Source: Dastarcus helophoroides (Eukaryota; Arthropoda; Insecta; Coleoptera; Bothrideridae). From it: 64,000 nucleotides of DNA. The stretch spans positions 31,031,126 to 31,095,125 of the forward strand of contig CM053327.1 of NCBI GenBank assembly GCA_028583605.1. Direction: 5' to 3'. The translations under genes were made by a program, and so were the position numbers. Below the pieces are notes generated by a model. That model did no database searches and was not told the DNA's origin. It saw only the letters and a list, made by a program, of their open reading frames with translations. Positions 1 through 12,320 of this stretch are shown here, in pieces (within the stretch, counting starts at the first letter, position 1; each line of letters begins with the position of its first letter).

Positions 1-43
1 GTGGAATATTCGCAAAATGCTACGTTTTTTCTTAAAATTTAAC

Positions 44-210
44 TTTTAGTGGAGCGGAACTGTCCTTGCTTATCTTCAAAAATTGATATACAAATCTTGT
101 CCCCTGAAACCTTTGTGTATCTGTGAGTATCTCTCTGAAGATGACAACCTGGCTATCGAAACGTGTTAGAGCAACTGATGTATTTTTTAATCTGTTTTGG
201 TTTCAGGTTT
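44..210. mobile_element. Foldback element copy 1
   Basis: Starts TTTTAGTGGAGCGGAACTG. The left arm is cut short after CCCCTGAAACC and joined to most of the right arm (GAAGATGACAACCTGGCTAT). It shares its upstream flank with copy 3. Confidence 0.8.
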
Positions 211-338
211 CTTTTTTATTTTCCTAAGTAAAATTGAAATTATGAATAGATGACCCAAAATTCTTCCTCTCGGTTTGCTTATTTTCTGTTTCTTCCTTTT
301 CATACATTAATAGTAAATATTTGTTAATACAATACCAT
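211..338. other. Spacer between foldback copies 1 and 2
   Basis: Ordinary AT-rich sequence with nothing recognised. Confidence 0.4.
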
Positions 339-478
339 ATGTGGACTGGTCCTTGGTTATCTTCAAAAATTGAAATACAGAATTTGTCCCCTGAAACCAA
401 AAAAAATTAAAAAACACAACAAAGGTTGCTCTAACGCCTTTCGACAACGAAGCTGTCATCTTCAAGATACTAAGAGAC
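339..478. mobile_element. Foldback element copy 2, left arm only
   Basis: Runs from GTGGACTGGTCCTTGG to the hairpin region (GCTGTCATCTTCAAGATAC). The right arm is absent. Confidence 0.82.
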
Positions 479-1699
479 CATATAATTATGAATGTAACAA
501 TGTTCCATTCAATAAGGGTGCAAAGTTGTTTTATTAAGCATTAATTTATGCATGTTGACACATTACTCGATTACTAGAAATTCAATATTCAAACGTAAAT
601 TGTTTAGAAACCCTAAATTAGCTGACAAATCCAGTAGCCTGTGATGTGGCCACCAAGCACAAAACAGCAATTCTATATCCTCCTAAACAAAGTTCAAAGG
701 GACGCAGAAATGCAAATTTCAATTACATGGTAATAGTGATTGGACGACTGTTTGCTTGAACGGATATGAACGTAAGGAAAGTTACTGGAGTCCTGTCGAC
801 TCGACCCGTCTTGGTCAGACCGCAACATGATGGAGGTGTTTGCACGAGTCCATCAACAAGGGACCGTGATTAGTAAGCGGTGCGTTATAATGAATATCCT
901 CTGCGTAACTTCCAAGACCACCGGAACTTCCAGTCGACCCCCTCGGCACACTCCAATTCAATAATTACCTTGTATTAATTTCTTGAGTTGTTGCTAAGGA
1001 TACAATAAGCTCTTGGTAAGTATGCTTCCAAGGAGAAGTTATATCTCTCGGCTTAACTGCTTAATTATCTAACGAGTATTACGTGAGGTAACAAATCTTA
1101 GAGTGGCTTCTCACAATCTTGGAGAGTGCTCTATTCTCATCTTAAAATTTAAGCAGACCAATACGATATGTAAATTGGTCGGCGGAACTGAATAACAACT
1201 TAATTCGATGTAAAATAAAAAATTTTTTTAATAAGGACGTTCCTTTCTTGGTTACCTCAGTTATAATGTCATTAACTTTCAACGTATTCCAAAGATTTTA
1301 GTAGAGACAGAAAATTGGAAAAATTTAAAAATCAGCTCGAAAATGCACCTAACATAGCACTTGATTTCGTAGTAAACGGTTTACGACTTTATAGGTCAAC
1401 AGATACTTATGACGTTTTAATATCACAAGGAGAGAGATAGAACGAAAGCTTATTGCTAAATAGTAGCAACAAATTTGTACGTGTTATTGGCCGTATAATT
1501 ATTTGTATTTTATATACTTGAAACTAATATAAAAATACTTAGATACAGATTGTAAATCATGTAATCAAAAAAGAAGCTTTTCATAAAATAATATACAAGA
1601 TCCATGCAAGCGAAGTCAGGGGATGGTCATAGCTTATTGTTAAGTAGAATAATATACTGTTGTAGACATACTATAATGTCGGGATATTATTATAGTGAT
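479..1699. other. Intergenic, no gene recognised
   Basis: More balanced composition than the repeats. 740-960 is GC-richer, and its minus strand is open for about 35 codons, but no family is recognised. Confidence 0.5.
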
Positions 1700-3480
1700 A
1701 AATTAAATATTTTTCGAAATTTTGACAAAAGAAAATTTACTCCCTCTGGGGAATTTCAAATTTTTACAAATTTCGACTTTTTTCTCGAAATTTCGATCTT
1801 CTAGAAATCTCAAGTTTTTCCAAAAATATTGACTGTTTTCTCAAAATTTAAATTTCTGTGAAAACTTTTAATTTTTTTTCGAAATTTTAGTTTTATTGTC
1901 AAAATTTGTCTTTTTCTCGAAATGTCGATCTTTTTCTCAAAATATCAAACTTTCATCGAGAATCTTTTAAAAATTAGTTTCGGTTTTTAAAGCTTTTGAA
2001 TTTTACCTCGAAAAATTTTCATTTTCTCGACGATATTTTTCTCAAAATCCCCCTCTTTTTTTTCGAAAGTGACTTATTTTAAAATCTGATTTTTTACGTT
2101 TCTAGAAATCTCAGGTTTTGACAAAAATATTGACTGTTTCGACAATTTTTTTCAACGTTATATTTTAAAATAAACTCCAATATTTTTTTTAGCTATGCTT
2201 AAAGCTTACTCCATCAATTTACCCCATGCACTTCTCTTCTTATTCTCTTTTAAATCCCGGTACAATTAAAATGCTTTAGGATTTGTATTGGGCTATTGTG
2301 TTGGACATAATGGACACCTCTCAAAATCCCCCTTTACTGACCTCTCGCAGAATGAAATAAATATTGCATAAAACTAAACCGATTTACGAGAATGCTTTTA
2401 ACTGAATAATTATTAATGAAGGCTTATATCTGGAAGCTTTTTAGCCAATCTTCCTTCTTTTAGGAATTACCTTCTAATGGATGCTTTTATGCTTGTCAGG
2501 CAGGATACTAGTGTGAGCGCTTCATTCTTTTCCTTTCAGTGAACACATTTATTAATTGGCAAAAAATCCACCACAGGATAATTCTGTTGCCATACGTATA
2601 ATCCTTTTGGTAAAACTAAAAGATGTGACCATTCCTTGAATTAATTTAATTTAAAAATTAAAAAAAAAGAGATAAATACATTTCAAGTTTAAATTGAAAA
2701 CTTTGGGAATAAAATCTAAATTAAAAAAATTATAAACTCAATAAAATGTTCCAAAATTTTGCAGAAAATTTCAATTTTTTTGTTGAAAATTTATCTTTTC
2801 CTTAAAATCTTGACATTTTCTAGAATTTTCGACTTTGCTCTCAAAACTCGTCTTTTTTTTTCACAAAATTTGCCTTGTTCATCTGAAATTTTAAACAAAG
2901 TTCTAAAATTCCACTTCTTTCCTCAAAATCTAACTCAAATTGTCATTATTTTATCTCAAAGTTCGTCAGTTTTTTTTTAAATTTCGTCCCTTCTAAAATT
3001 TAACTTTTTCTGAAAATTTCGAATTTTTAAGGATTTTAAAATGAAAAATTGAGATAAACGTCAAAATTTTGAGAAACCAGTTGAAACTTGAATTTTCTCG
3101 AATTTTTGTCATTTTGTTGATCATCTCCAATTTTTGTATTGGTTAATATTTGTCTGAAAATTTTGAAAAATAATTTTTGGAAATTTAGAATTTTGTGAAA
3201 AGACAAATTCAAGTTCCAACTTGTTTATCAAAATTTCGACGTTTATCTCAATTTTTCATATTTTGGATCCTTATCGACTCGTCTTGAATGTCACTTACTT
3301 AAATAGTAATTAAAATATCTTACAAACTGAGCTGGGTAAGCTAAAATAAAAAAAAATCTTGATCTCTATATTGACATTTTTGGCATTACGGTAGAGCAAG
3401 TGGGAGCTTGTCGTTCAATCAGGCAGTCATTAAAAAAATATGTAACACAGAAATTTTGATTTTTTTTTCACATTTTGACT
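1700..3480. repeat. AT-rich module repeat, T-rich strand up
   Basis: Strings of TTTTTCTC, AAAATTTCGA and TTTTT modules about 16-20 bp apart, interrupted at 2170-2640 by more ordinary sequence. A unit at about 1740-2110 matches the array at 3.5-5.5 kb. Open frames here are chance products rich in Phe, Ile, Leu and Ser. Confidence 0.8.
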
Positions 3481-5560
3481 TACTTCCTGAAGTTATTCTG
3501 AAAACTGGTCATTTTTTTCGAAATTTTTGACAAAAAACTTTACTCCTTCTGGGCGATTTTAAATTTTTAATAAATTTTGACTTTGTTCTCGTAATTTAGA
3601 TCTTCTGGAAACCTCAAGTTTTTCCAAAAATATTGACTGTTTTCTCAAAATTTGAATTTCTGTGAAAAATTTCAATTTTTTTTTGAAATTTTATTTTCGT
3701 CGTTAAAATTTGTCTTTTTCTTGAAACTGTTCTGAAAATTGGTCATTTTTTTCGAAATTTCGACAAAAAAATTTACTCCCTCTAGAGAATTTTGAATTTT
3801 TAATAATTTTCGACTTTTTTCCCGAAATTTCGATCTTCTGGAAATCTCAAGTTTTTCCAAAAATATTGACTGTTTTCTCAAAATTTGAATTTCTGTAAAA
3901 AATTTTGATAGATTTTCCAAATCTTATTTATATCGTCAAAATTCGTCTTTTTCTCGAAATTTTGATCTTTTTCTCAAAATGTCAAATTTTTCTCGAGATT
4001 CTTTTATAAATTTGTTTCGGTTTTTGAAGCTTTTGAATTTTACTTCGAAAAATGTTCATTTTCTCGACGATATTTTTCTCAAAATCCCCCTTTTTTTTCA
4101 AAAGTGACTTATCTCAAAATCTCAGGTTTTTAAAAAAATATCCACTGTTTTCTCAAAATTTGCATTTCTGTGAAAAATTTTATTTTTTTTTCGAAATTTT
4201 ATTTTTGTCGTCAAAATTCGTCCTTTTTTCGAAATTTCAATCTTTTTTTTTGAATGTCAAACTTTTCTCAGGATTCTTTTAAAAATTCGTTTCGGTTTTT
4301 AAAGCTTTTAAATTTTACCTCGAAAAATTCTCATTATCTCGACGACATTTTTCTCATAATCCCGCTTTTTTTTCGAAATTGACTTATCTCAAAATATAAT
4401 CTTTTATGTTTCTGAAAATGTCAAGTTATTTGAAAAATATTGACTGCTTTTTCAAAAATATTGTCTGTTTTTTCAAAAATATTTACTGTTTTTTCAAAAT
4501 TTGAATTTCTGTGAAAGAGTTCAATTTTTTTTCGAAATTTTATTTTTGTCTTCAAAAATCGTCTTTTTCTCGAAATTTTGATTCCTTTTCTCAAAATGTC
4601 CAACTTTTCTCGAGATTCTTTTAAAAATTCGTTTCGGTTTTTGAAGCTTTTGAACTTTACCTCGAAAAATTTTCATTACCTCGACGATATTCTACTCAAA
4701 ATCCTTCTTTTTTTTTCAAAATTGACTTATCTCAAAATTTAAACTTTTACTGTTTCTGAAAATCTCAAGTTTTTTTTAAAAAATTGACCTGCTTTTTCAA
4801 AAATATTGACTGTTTTTTCAAAATTTGAATTTCTGTGAAAGAGTTCAATTTTTATCGAAATTTTATTTTTGGCGTCAAAATTCGTCTTTTTCTTGAAATT
4901 TAGATTCTTTTTCTCAAAATGTCAAACTTTTCTCAAAGATTCTTTTAAAAGTTCGTTTCGGATTTTGAAGCTTTTGAATTTTACCTCGAAAAATTTTTAT
5001 TTTCTCGACGATATTTTACTCAAACTCTCTCTTTTTTTTTCGAAATTGACTTTATCTCAAAATTTAAACTCTTATGTTTCTTAAAATCTCAAGTTTTTTC
5101 AAAAATATTGACTGTTTTTTTCAAAATTTGAATTTCTGTGAATAATTTCAATTTTTTTTTCGAAATTTTATTTTTGTCGTCAAAATTCGTCTTTTTCTCA
5201 AAATTTCGATCTTTTTCTCAAAATGTCAAACTCTTCTCGAGATTCTTTTAAAAATTTGTGTCGGTTTATAAAGCTTTTGAATTTTACCTCGAAAAATTTA
5301 CTTTTTCTCGACGGTATTTTTCTCAAAATCTTCCTTTTTTCCAAATTGACTTATTTCAAAATCTCATCTTTTATATTTCTGGAAATCTCAAGTTTTTCCA
5401 AAAAATTGACTGTTTTCTCAAAATTTGGATTTCTGCGGAGATTTTTATTTTGTCTCTTTCTTGAAATTTCGATTATTATTTCGAAGTTCTTCTTTCTTTT
5501 TAAGTTAGGATTTATTCGCAAAATTAGACCCTTCCAATGTAGAATATTCGCAAAATTCTA
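3480..5560. repeat. Tandem array of AT-rich units, 235-350 bp period
   Basis: The landmark TTTTGTCGTCAAAATTCGTC or its variants recurs at about 3690, 3925, 4195, 4545, 4865 and 5165. The AAGCTTTTGAATTTTACCTC landmark recurs at about 4028, 4302, 4645, 4968 and 5271. Unit length varies, so the array has suffered many internal insertions and deletions. Confidence 0.88.
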
Positions 5561-5581
5561 CTTATTTTCTTAAAATTTAAC

Positions 5582-5800
5582 TTTTGATGGAGTGGACTTG
5601 TCCTTGGTTGTCTTCAAAAATTGATATACAAATTTTGTTCCTTGAAACCTTTCTGTACCTCTGACTATCTCTGTGAAGATGATAGCTTGGCTATCGAAAC
5701 GCGTTAGAACAACTGGCGTATTTTTTTAATCTTTCTTGGTTTCACCGTACAAGATTTGTATTTTAATTTTTGAAAATAACCAAGGACCAGTCCATTCCAT
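5582..5800. mobile_element. Foldback element copy 3
   Basis: The left arm is truncated as in copy 1. The right arm is full and ends CCAAGGACCAGTCCATTCCA. The preceding 43 bp match positions 1-43. Confidence 0.85.
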
Positions 5801-5929
5801 GAAAAGTAAGAACAAGATTTCTTGTCAAAAAATTAGCAAGAAGCAAGATTTCTTGTCATTTCAAGATTTTCAACAAGCTCTAGAACAATATTTTTAAACC
5901 TTTTTGAATATACATAACCTTTACAAGTA

Positions 5930-6430
5930 ATAAATAAATTATGGCGACCCCTCTCAATTTTTAAAATTTAACTTAAAAAATTTTGATCTTTTTTCTCCAA
6001 ATTTCGATCGTTTTCTCAAAATTTTTGCTGCCTTGGCATTAAGGTTTTTTTGAAAATTTCGACCTCTTAGAAACTGCTTTTTCAGAAATTTTGACTGGTT
6101 TTTTAAAGTTCGCCCTTTTTTCGAAATTTTGATATGTAATATTTCTGGTAATTTTGACTTTTATGCTCGAACATTTCTCGAAATTCTGCTCCTTCTCTTA
6201 ACTCTGTTTTCCTAAAATTGGCCTTTTCAGCAAAATCGCCCAAATTTAGACTTTAATCTAAAAATTCTATTTTTTTAAACCTCTGTTTCAAAAATCAGTC
6301 TTTTTTCGAAATTTCACATTTTTTTTACGGTCGTCTTTTTTATGAAAACTTCGACTTAAGAAATTGTAACTTGTTTTTCAAATTTCGGTACATTTGCGAA
6401 ATTTTGTTTGTATTTCAAAAGGCAATGTTG
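5930..6430. repeat. AT-rich module repeat before the heptamer array
   Basis: Same AAAATTTCGA/T-run composition as 1.7-5.5 kb, without a clear long period. No gene seen. Confidence 0.7.
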
Positions 6431-6436
6431 TGTGTG

Positions 6437-6980
6437 ATATGTTATATGTTATATGTTATATGCTATATGTTATATGTTATATGTTATATGTTATATGTTA
6501 TATGTTATATGTTATATGTTATATGTTATATGTTATATGTTATATGTTATATGTTATATGTTATATGTTATATGTTATATGTTATATGTTATATGTTATA
6601 TGTTATATGTTATATGTTATATGTTATATGTTATATGTTATATGTTATATGTTATATGTTATATGTTATATGTTATATGTTATATGTTATATGTTATATG
6701 TTATATGTTATATGTTATATGTTATATGTTATATGTTATATGTTATATGTTATATGTTATATGTTATATGTTATATGTTATATGTTATATGTTATATGTT
6801 ATATGTTATATGTTATATGTTATATGTTATATGTTATATGTTATATGTTATATGTTATATGTTATATGTTATATGTTATATGTTATATGTTATATGTTTA
6901 TGTTATATGTTATATGTCATACGTTATACGTTATACGTTATACGTTATACTTTATACGTTATACGTTATATGCTATATGT
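6437..6980 (+). repeat. (ATATGTT)n heptamer array, about 540 bp
   Basis: Near-perfect 7-bp tandem repeat, roughly 75 units. Because 7 is not a multiple of 3, all three forward frames read the same CYMLYVI cycle and none contains a stop, while the reverse complement contains TAA. The unit is almost uniform up to about 6895. After a one-base slip it changes to a (ATACGTT)n variant at 6916-6970. It is a simple-sequence array, not a gene. Confidence 0.97.
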
Positions 6981-6989
6981 TTCTGGAAA

Positions 6990-7940
6990 TATCGATTTTT
7001 TTCCTTAAAATTGGAATTTTCCTAAAATTTTAATTTTCCCAAATTCGTTTATTTTCTCTAAATTAGATACGAATATTAAGAAATAAGTAAATATTTTGAA
7101 AAAATATTTTTAGGAAATTTAAAGAACAATGAATAGCAAAATTTAAATACTCAAAACTGAAATACGAATTTAACAATTTCGAGTAAAATAATTTGAAAAT
7201 TGCGATTTTTTTTTTCTCAAAATTGAAATTTTTCTGAAAATTTCGATTTTTTTTGGCAAAATTCGATCGTTAAAAATTTCAACTTTTTTCGAAATTTCGA
7301 CATTTTTCGATTTTTTATGCAAAAGTTCGGTTTTTTTTAATTGATTGTCTGAAACTTTCAACTTTTTCCCAAAACTGGGTTTTTTTCTCGTAATTCGTCT
7401 TTTTCTAAATTACGCCTTTATCCTCAAAGTTTCGTTTTTTTCTCTCAAACTTGGACCATGTCTTTGTAATTTTGAATATTTTCTAGACATTGAGACCTTT
7501 TCTAAAAATTTTTCGAAAATTTCAACTTCTTTCTCAAAATTCGTTTTATTCCCGAAAATTGAATGTCATTTCTACATAAAATTGGACTTTTCATTTAAAA
7601 TTCGACTTTTTCCCAAAAGTCGTTTATTTTTCTGAAATTTGATTGAAATTTTAATAATAATTTGAGAATATTTTTACCAAATTTGGAGAAAAAGATTCCT
7701 TGAAAGTTTCAAGGTACAAATTCCAATAGAAATATTTTTAGAAATTCGGTTTTTTTTCTAAATTTGTTTTTTTTTGGAAATTGAGACTTGTCTCGCAAAA
7801 ATAAATTTTTGGAAATTCGATATTTTTGGAAATTTTTCGAAAAGTTCAGTTTTGATTTTCTGACATTTTTTCCTCAAAGTTTGGGTCTTTTTCGAAATTT
7901 CGACTTTAATCTGGAAATTCGATTCCCCCAGTGCGTAAAG
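6990..7940. repeat. AT-rich module repeat between the heptamer array and solo LTR
   Basis: TTTTTTCGAAATTTCGAC-type modules continue to the LTR at 7954. No gene seen. Confidence 0.7.
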
Positions 7941-7953
7941 TTAAGTAATTTAT

Positions 7954-8296
7954 TGTTGCGTGTTATCGGTCCGAAAAATAAAACTTCGTGGATTGTAAAC
8001 ACTTTATTTCAAACTTATTTCGAAACACTACAATTATGATTCACTTAAATATCAGACTAACTAAGTATCTGACTAATTGACTAACTAACGGACTAAGGGA
8101 AAGACGACCCCGTATTTATACCGTTCCGGTTTTTAAAACGGATCTCCCTACAGATAAGACTTATCGCTTGCGGAAACGTCTAGAGCGCTTTATCTGCCGT
8201 ATGATTCATTCTCGCGGCTGCTTCCCATTATCAAATGTTTCCAGAGAGTTGATTACACAATCACTAATACAAATTTTATAACTACATTTTGTTACA
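7954..8296 (-). mobile_element. Solo LTR, diverged member of the same family
   Basis: The reverse complement begins TGTAACAAAATG and contains the A/GTTAGTTAGT-rich segment and a TTTATT (AATAAA) signal, as in the other copies. Its 3' end is CGCAACA. It is flanked by ATAT at 8297-8300 and TTAT at 7950-7953, an ATAT duplication with one change. It is the most diverged of the four copies, so likely the oldest. Confidence 0.78.
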
Positions 8297-9659
8297 ATAT
8301 ACAGGGCGATTCAGTTATAATGACATCAATTTTAAGGGAAAATGCCGAAAAATGAGTATAACACAAATACGTGATTAACTTTTTTTTCAGCTATAATTAC
8401 ACTGAAAAAAAATATTTTAAAATTATAATTTAAACCCCTTTTTGAGCTATCACTAACTCCAAAGCTTCAAGGCCCAGATAAATAGAAAGAAGAAGAATCT
8501 ATGGCTGAGCAGTTGGGACGGAAACAAAACATTGCTAGGTTATGTCTAAATGACAATACAAGAAACATTAAATGATCCTGGCGACACCGATGGTTGAGGA
8601 AAAGTCGTTGGGTGTTTTCCTTTTTTATATGAGATCTTTCGGGTAACAACGAATTGTAGAAGAAAGTTATGCGAAAATAAAATAGGTAAAATCGCGAGGT
8701 GGATGTAAATGTTGATATCAACGCTGCAAGTAATGATTTAAATTCGCTGTTGTGGGTGCAAGTGTTAAAAGTGGTTAATACTTGAGAGATATTTTCCGAC
8801 GTTTTATTTTTTGTGACCCTCTGTGACACAATGGGGATTTTTTAAACCATGTGTTTACTGAAGAATCATCACATTTTTTATGCACTCGACAGGTCTAAAA
8901 TAGTTCAGAAAAGAGGCACTCGAGTATTAATCTAAGTAAACTGTACCTATTTGTATATTTTAGAAAAGGTCTTTTCTTCCCATAATGTCGTATTACAGTT
9001 GATTTGCTTTAGAGTTATCAGAGATAGAATCAGTCAAGTTAAGATAAAAGTTTTAATGTAATGGGAATATACAAGTATTTTTTTAATCGCGAAAAGGGTC
9101 CTAACAATATCATCATTAAAGGTTTAAATATTTACTTGTAGAACGTAAGCAGGGATGAAGTTTGTCTGAAAGTAAACACAAAATCGTACGAAGTATGCTT
9201 AATGCTGAAATGGGCACGAGAACTTGTGTAAATATTGCAGACGGTCATCTAAGTAATTGACTTCTCCATCTAGAACGCATCTAGTTTGATTAATCTTTCT
9301 AACCACTGGACCGTTATTTATTTTCATTTTGTACACATCTCGTATTTATCCAGATGCAGAAATTTTAACCTAAACTTCTTTGCTTAATATTGATCCAAAA
9401 GTGAAGTTCAAATATTGACGCACATTTATGACTAGTTATCAGATTTTTGAACAAAAATTTTATGGTCTTCAATGTTTCTCAATTATTCTATATGCTTTGA
9501 AGGTGCTTGAGTATCATCAAAAATGTTGGCCCTCTCTTAGGGAAAGGTAAGGGTCGTAAGGTGGGATCTTAAGTAATAACTAGCTGATCCCCATCACTTT
9601 GTCTCCGCAAGGTTCAATAATGTCATATTTCAACATAAAATAGTTTTTCATATTAGTTT
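8297..9659. other. Intergenic, no gene recognised
   Basis: ACAGGGCGATTCAGTTATAA at 8301 looks like the end of a Tc1/mariner-type element. A 120-codon minus frame (8467-8829) has no recognised domain. Confidence 0.45.
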
Positions 9660-9870
9660 AACAGAAGCACAGATGTAATGGTTAGCGCTCCTAGTATCCG
9701 CTAGAATTGTAGGTGACGGGCAATATTATATCAGTCATTTCTCTTTTATTTATATTTTTTGTGTTATAACATCAAATAAAGTTTTTAGCACAGTGTAGTT
9801 AATAGAAGTAAAAGGTTAAGTTTTATTTAAATAAAAATAGCCTTAAAGGTACCCCTAAAAGTACTTTACA
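9660..9870 (+). repeat. Possible degraded SINE and dispersed repeat
   Basis: TAATGGTTAGCGCTCC at 9678 looks like an A box, with a weak B-box-like part near 9715. The segment 9785-9870 is shared, inverted, with 63818-63895 in the protease intron. Low certainty. Confidence 0.35.
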
Positions 9871-10932
9871 TTGCAGTAACAGTTTCATTAAAATATATTT
9901 AACAATTTCCCAGATTAGTCCAGACAGATAATCACTCGACAGGCAGACATACATTTAAATGCTCTTTGATTAATATAGATTTCGGTTTTGTTCCAAATTT
10001 AGTTTTTGAACGATTTGTTTTTCAGAATTTCGAATTATTCTCGTAAATTTGACTTTTTTTCAAAATCTCGACTTTTTTCAAAATAACTATATTTTCAGTT
10101 CCCCAATAGACTCCAGTCCCGGAATACGGGATTTTCTTTATCAGATGCTTAGTCCTATATGTGTGTCCTATACTGTACGTAGGTATGAAGCCTCACAGGA
10201 TTACAGGTTACTTTTAAGTTAGGTTATTTTCAAAGATTGTTCGGCTGAATACAAAGTTTTAATGTGAACCGTTGTCACAAAATACATCAGTAATGTGTAG
10301 GTTACGTATTCTTGTTACATTTTACCAACTTTTAATATCCTTACTGCATACGCATATTTTGAAGGATAATCATGATTTATTCATATCTTTTAAAATGGAA
10401 ACCCTTAATGTTCCACATATCTGGACCCGTTTTCGCTGCTCGTTCGAAAAATATTCACCCTACTTTAATCGCATCCAATTTAGCATCCTCCCTAAATGAC
10501 GTGAGGTATAATAATTGCCCTAATAAGAATGCAAAGCTTAAATTATTATAAAAGTTTAGCTGCGGTTTGTTTTTAAATAGGATTAAGAGTCGTATTTTAT
10601 GTAGCGCTAATTGGAGGTTATTATTTTACTAATGCTATTCTTTTGTTTAATTGCTTCTTTCGAATAAAGATAAAATTTTATGGTTATATAAGACTCACTG
10701 GTTTCTCCTCCCCTTCCAATTAAAGCTTGGGAACATAATAATTATTAGCAGTAAAATGAAAGCTGGTTTTGGTGGCTTGTTTTCTCTTGATATTATAAGC
10801 GAAAAAGGAGCGGATAAAGGTGGTCACATTTGTTTATAATCGAACTTTTATGAAAATTCGAAATTTTAGGTAGAAAATCCTTATTCACTAAACCCATGGC
10901 AAGCCCTTGATATAAATAATTCTTCTATATTT
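9871..10932. other. Intergenic, no gene recognised
   Basis: A short AT-rich module block occurs at 9960-10095. Short open frames (10272-10499 and 10651-10839) have no recognised domains. Confidence 0.45.
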
Positions 10933-11115
10933 TTGGTGGAACGGACTGGTTATCGTTTATCTTCAAATATTGAAACACAAATATCCTCTGAAACCAAGAA
11001 AGATTAAAAAACACAACAAAGGTTACTCTAACGCGTTTCCATAGCCAAGCTATCATCTTCAGAAGGATACCTGTCTGAAGATGATAGTGATGATTGTATT
11101 TCAATTCTTCTATAA
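10933..11115. mobile_element. Foldback element copy 4
   Basis: Full left arm from TTTTGGTGGAACGGACTGG. The right arm is reduced to GTCTGAAGATGATAG plus a short end fragment. Confidence 0.85.
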
Positions 11116-11954
11116 ATAACAGATTTTGATTTAAATGGATTGGCCTATTATATTTAATTATTCCATCCACATGCCTAATAAATACCTGAGCTTAAATTAA
11201 ATCAGAATATTAGTTCTTAATTCGGGAGTGTAACAAGCTAAAAGCTGGGGCAACTTTCGCCGAACATATTTGATCCGCTAAACGTTGTAAGGGTTCTTAT
11301 CGGAGTTCCTAATTAGAAAGGCAACCTTAGAGGAGCATCGGATGACCATTTGCCTCGGGGACGCGCATCATTTAGGGAAATAATATCCCAGAAATATTGG
11401 TTGAATGTTATCATCAGAGAGGAGAATTTAATCAGCTTTTCCTATGTTGCGTCCGAGCATCTTTGATCTGTCCTTATGTCATTATGTTGTATATTTTTAT
11501 CAGATGATACGAAAATTTCGCATTCTTATCGACTTCCCCATTATCCCTTATTAAGCTCGGCCGTATTATGTAGATGGCTATATAAATATGTCCTCGTTAT
11601 TGTAACTAACAAACCGCATCAGAAATCGGGGTAGTTTTTGAAATTCGATACGATATTTCTCGATACAACAATGAATCTGTCATATAATTGGTCGTTATAT
11701 TCGCGATGCGTTTGTTTGCGGATGAAGGTTTCTTTTTATTAAAGTGCCCCTTTAAATCCAATTTTCAATTTCGTCGTTAGCAACCAACTTTCAACAATGG
11801 TCACGGATCATAATAGCTGAAGTATACAAATTTATTCTAAAAACAGAATTGGGGACTATATTACGTGTTGGATTATTTTTTGAAGTGAGATTAAATATTG
11901 GGAACAAATGGGTTGTATTGCCATATATGTAACATACTTATATGAATACTGCGT
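11116..11954. other. Intergenic, no gene recognised
   Basis: Contains TATATAAAT at 11580 in a moderately GC-rich context. No supported gene follows it. Confidence 0.4.
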
Positions 11955-12140
11955 TACCAAAGAACGCTACTGAATTTAAATTGAATATGCGAAAATGTGC
12001 ATACTATAATTGGTTAAGTTGTGTTTTAATTTGATTATTACAAATTATTCCTAGTCGCTTTGTAAACTAAGCTGACTATATCAGAAAAGAACGCTGACTA
12101 ATTAAGAGAGGTGTCAGTTCGAAAAACAGCATAAAAATTC
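11955..12140 (+). repeat. Dispersed repeat, copy 1
   Basis: Shares the order AATATGCGAAAATGTG, TGTGTTTTAATTTGATTA, GACTATATC, then a CAGTTCGAAAA block with 37240-37400. Identity of the element is unknown. Confidence 0.6.
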
Positions 12141-12191
12141 AAATATCGAAATTCGACGTTTCAGTTAACGAAATGTAACCAAGTTTAAATA

Positions 12192-12320
12192 ATTTTGGTG
12201 CAACGGACTGGCCCTTGGTTATTTTTAAAAATTAAAATACAAATTTTTTCCCCTGAAACAAAGGAAGATTAAAAACTCGCTTCGACAGCCAAGCTATCAT
12301 CTTCAGGGGGATACTGATCT
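12192..12320. mobile_element. Foldback element copy 5, left arm only
   Basis: Begins TTTTGGTGCAACGGACTGG and ends at CATCTTCAGGGGGATAC. It is missing about 15 bp around the CAACAAAGG segment. Confidence 0.83.

Noticed and set aside
740..960. Minus-strand segment with a GSSGGL string resembling the protease GDSGGP motif
   Set aside because: The Asp is missing, surrounding residues do not match trypsin-like proteases and no flanking exon fits.
5223..5573. 116-codon Phe/Leu/Ser-rich frame
   Set aside because: Lies in the AT-rich tandem array; hydrophobic content follows from T-runs.
6371..7033. Three overlapping plus-strand frames of about 200 residues with CYMLYVI repeats
   Set aside because: They are translations of the 7-bp array in its three frames; no gene.
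8467..8829. 120-codon minus-strand frame
   Set aside because: No recognisable domain, and the composition is like random AT-rich sequence. It lies next to a possible transposon end, so it is not called as a gene.
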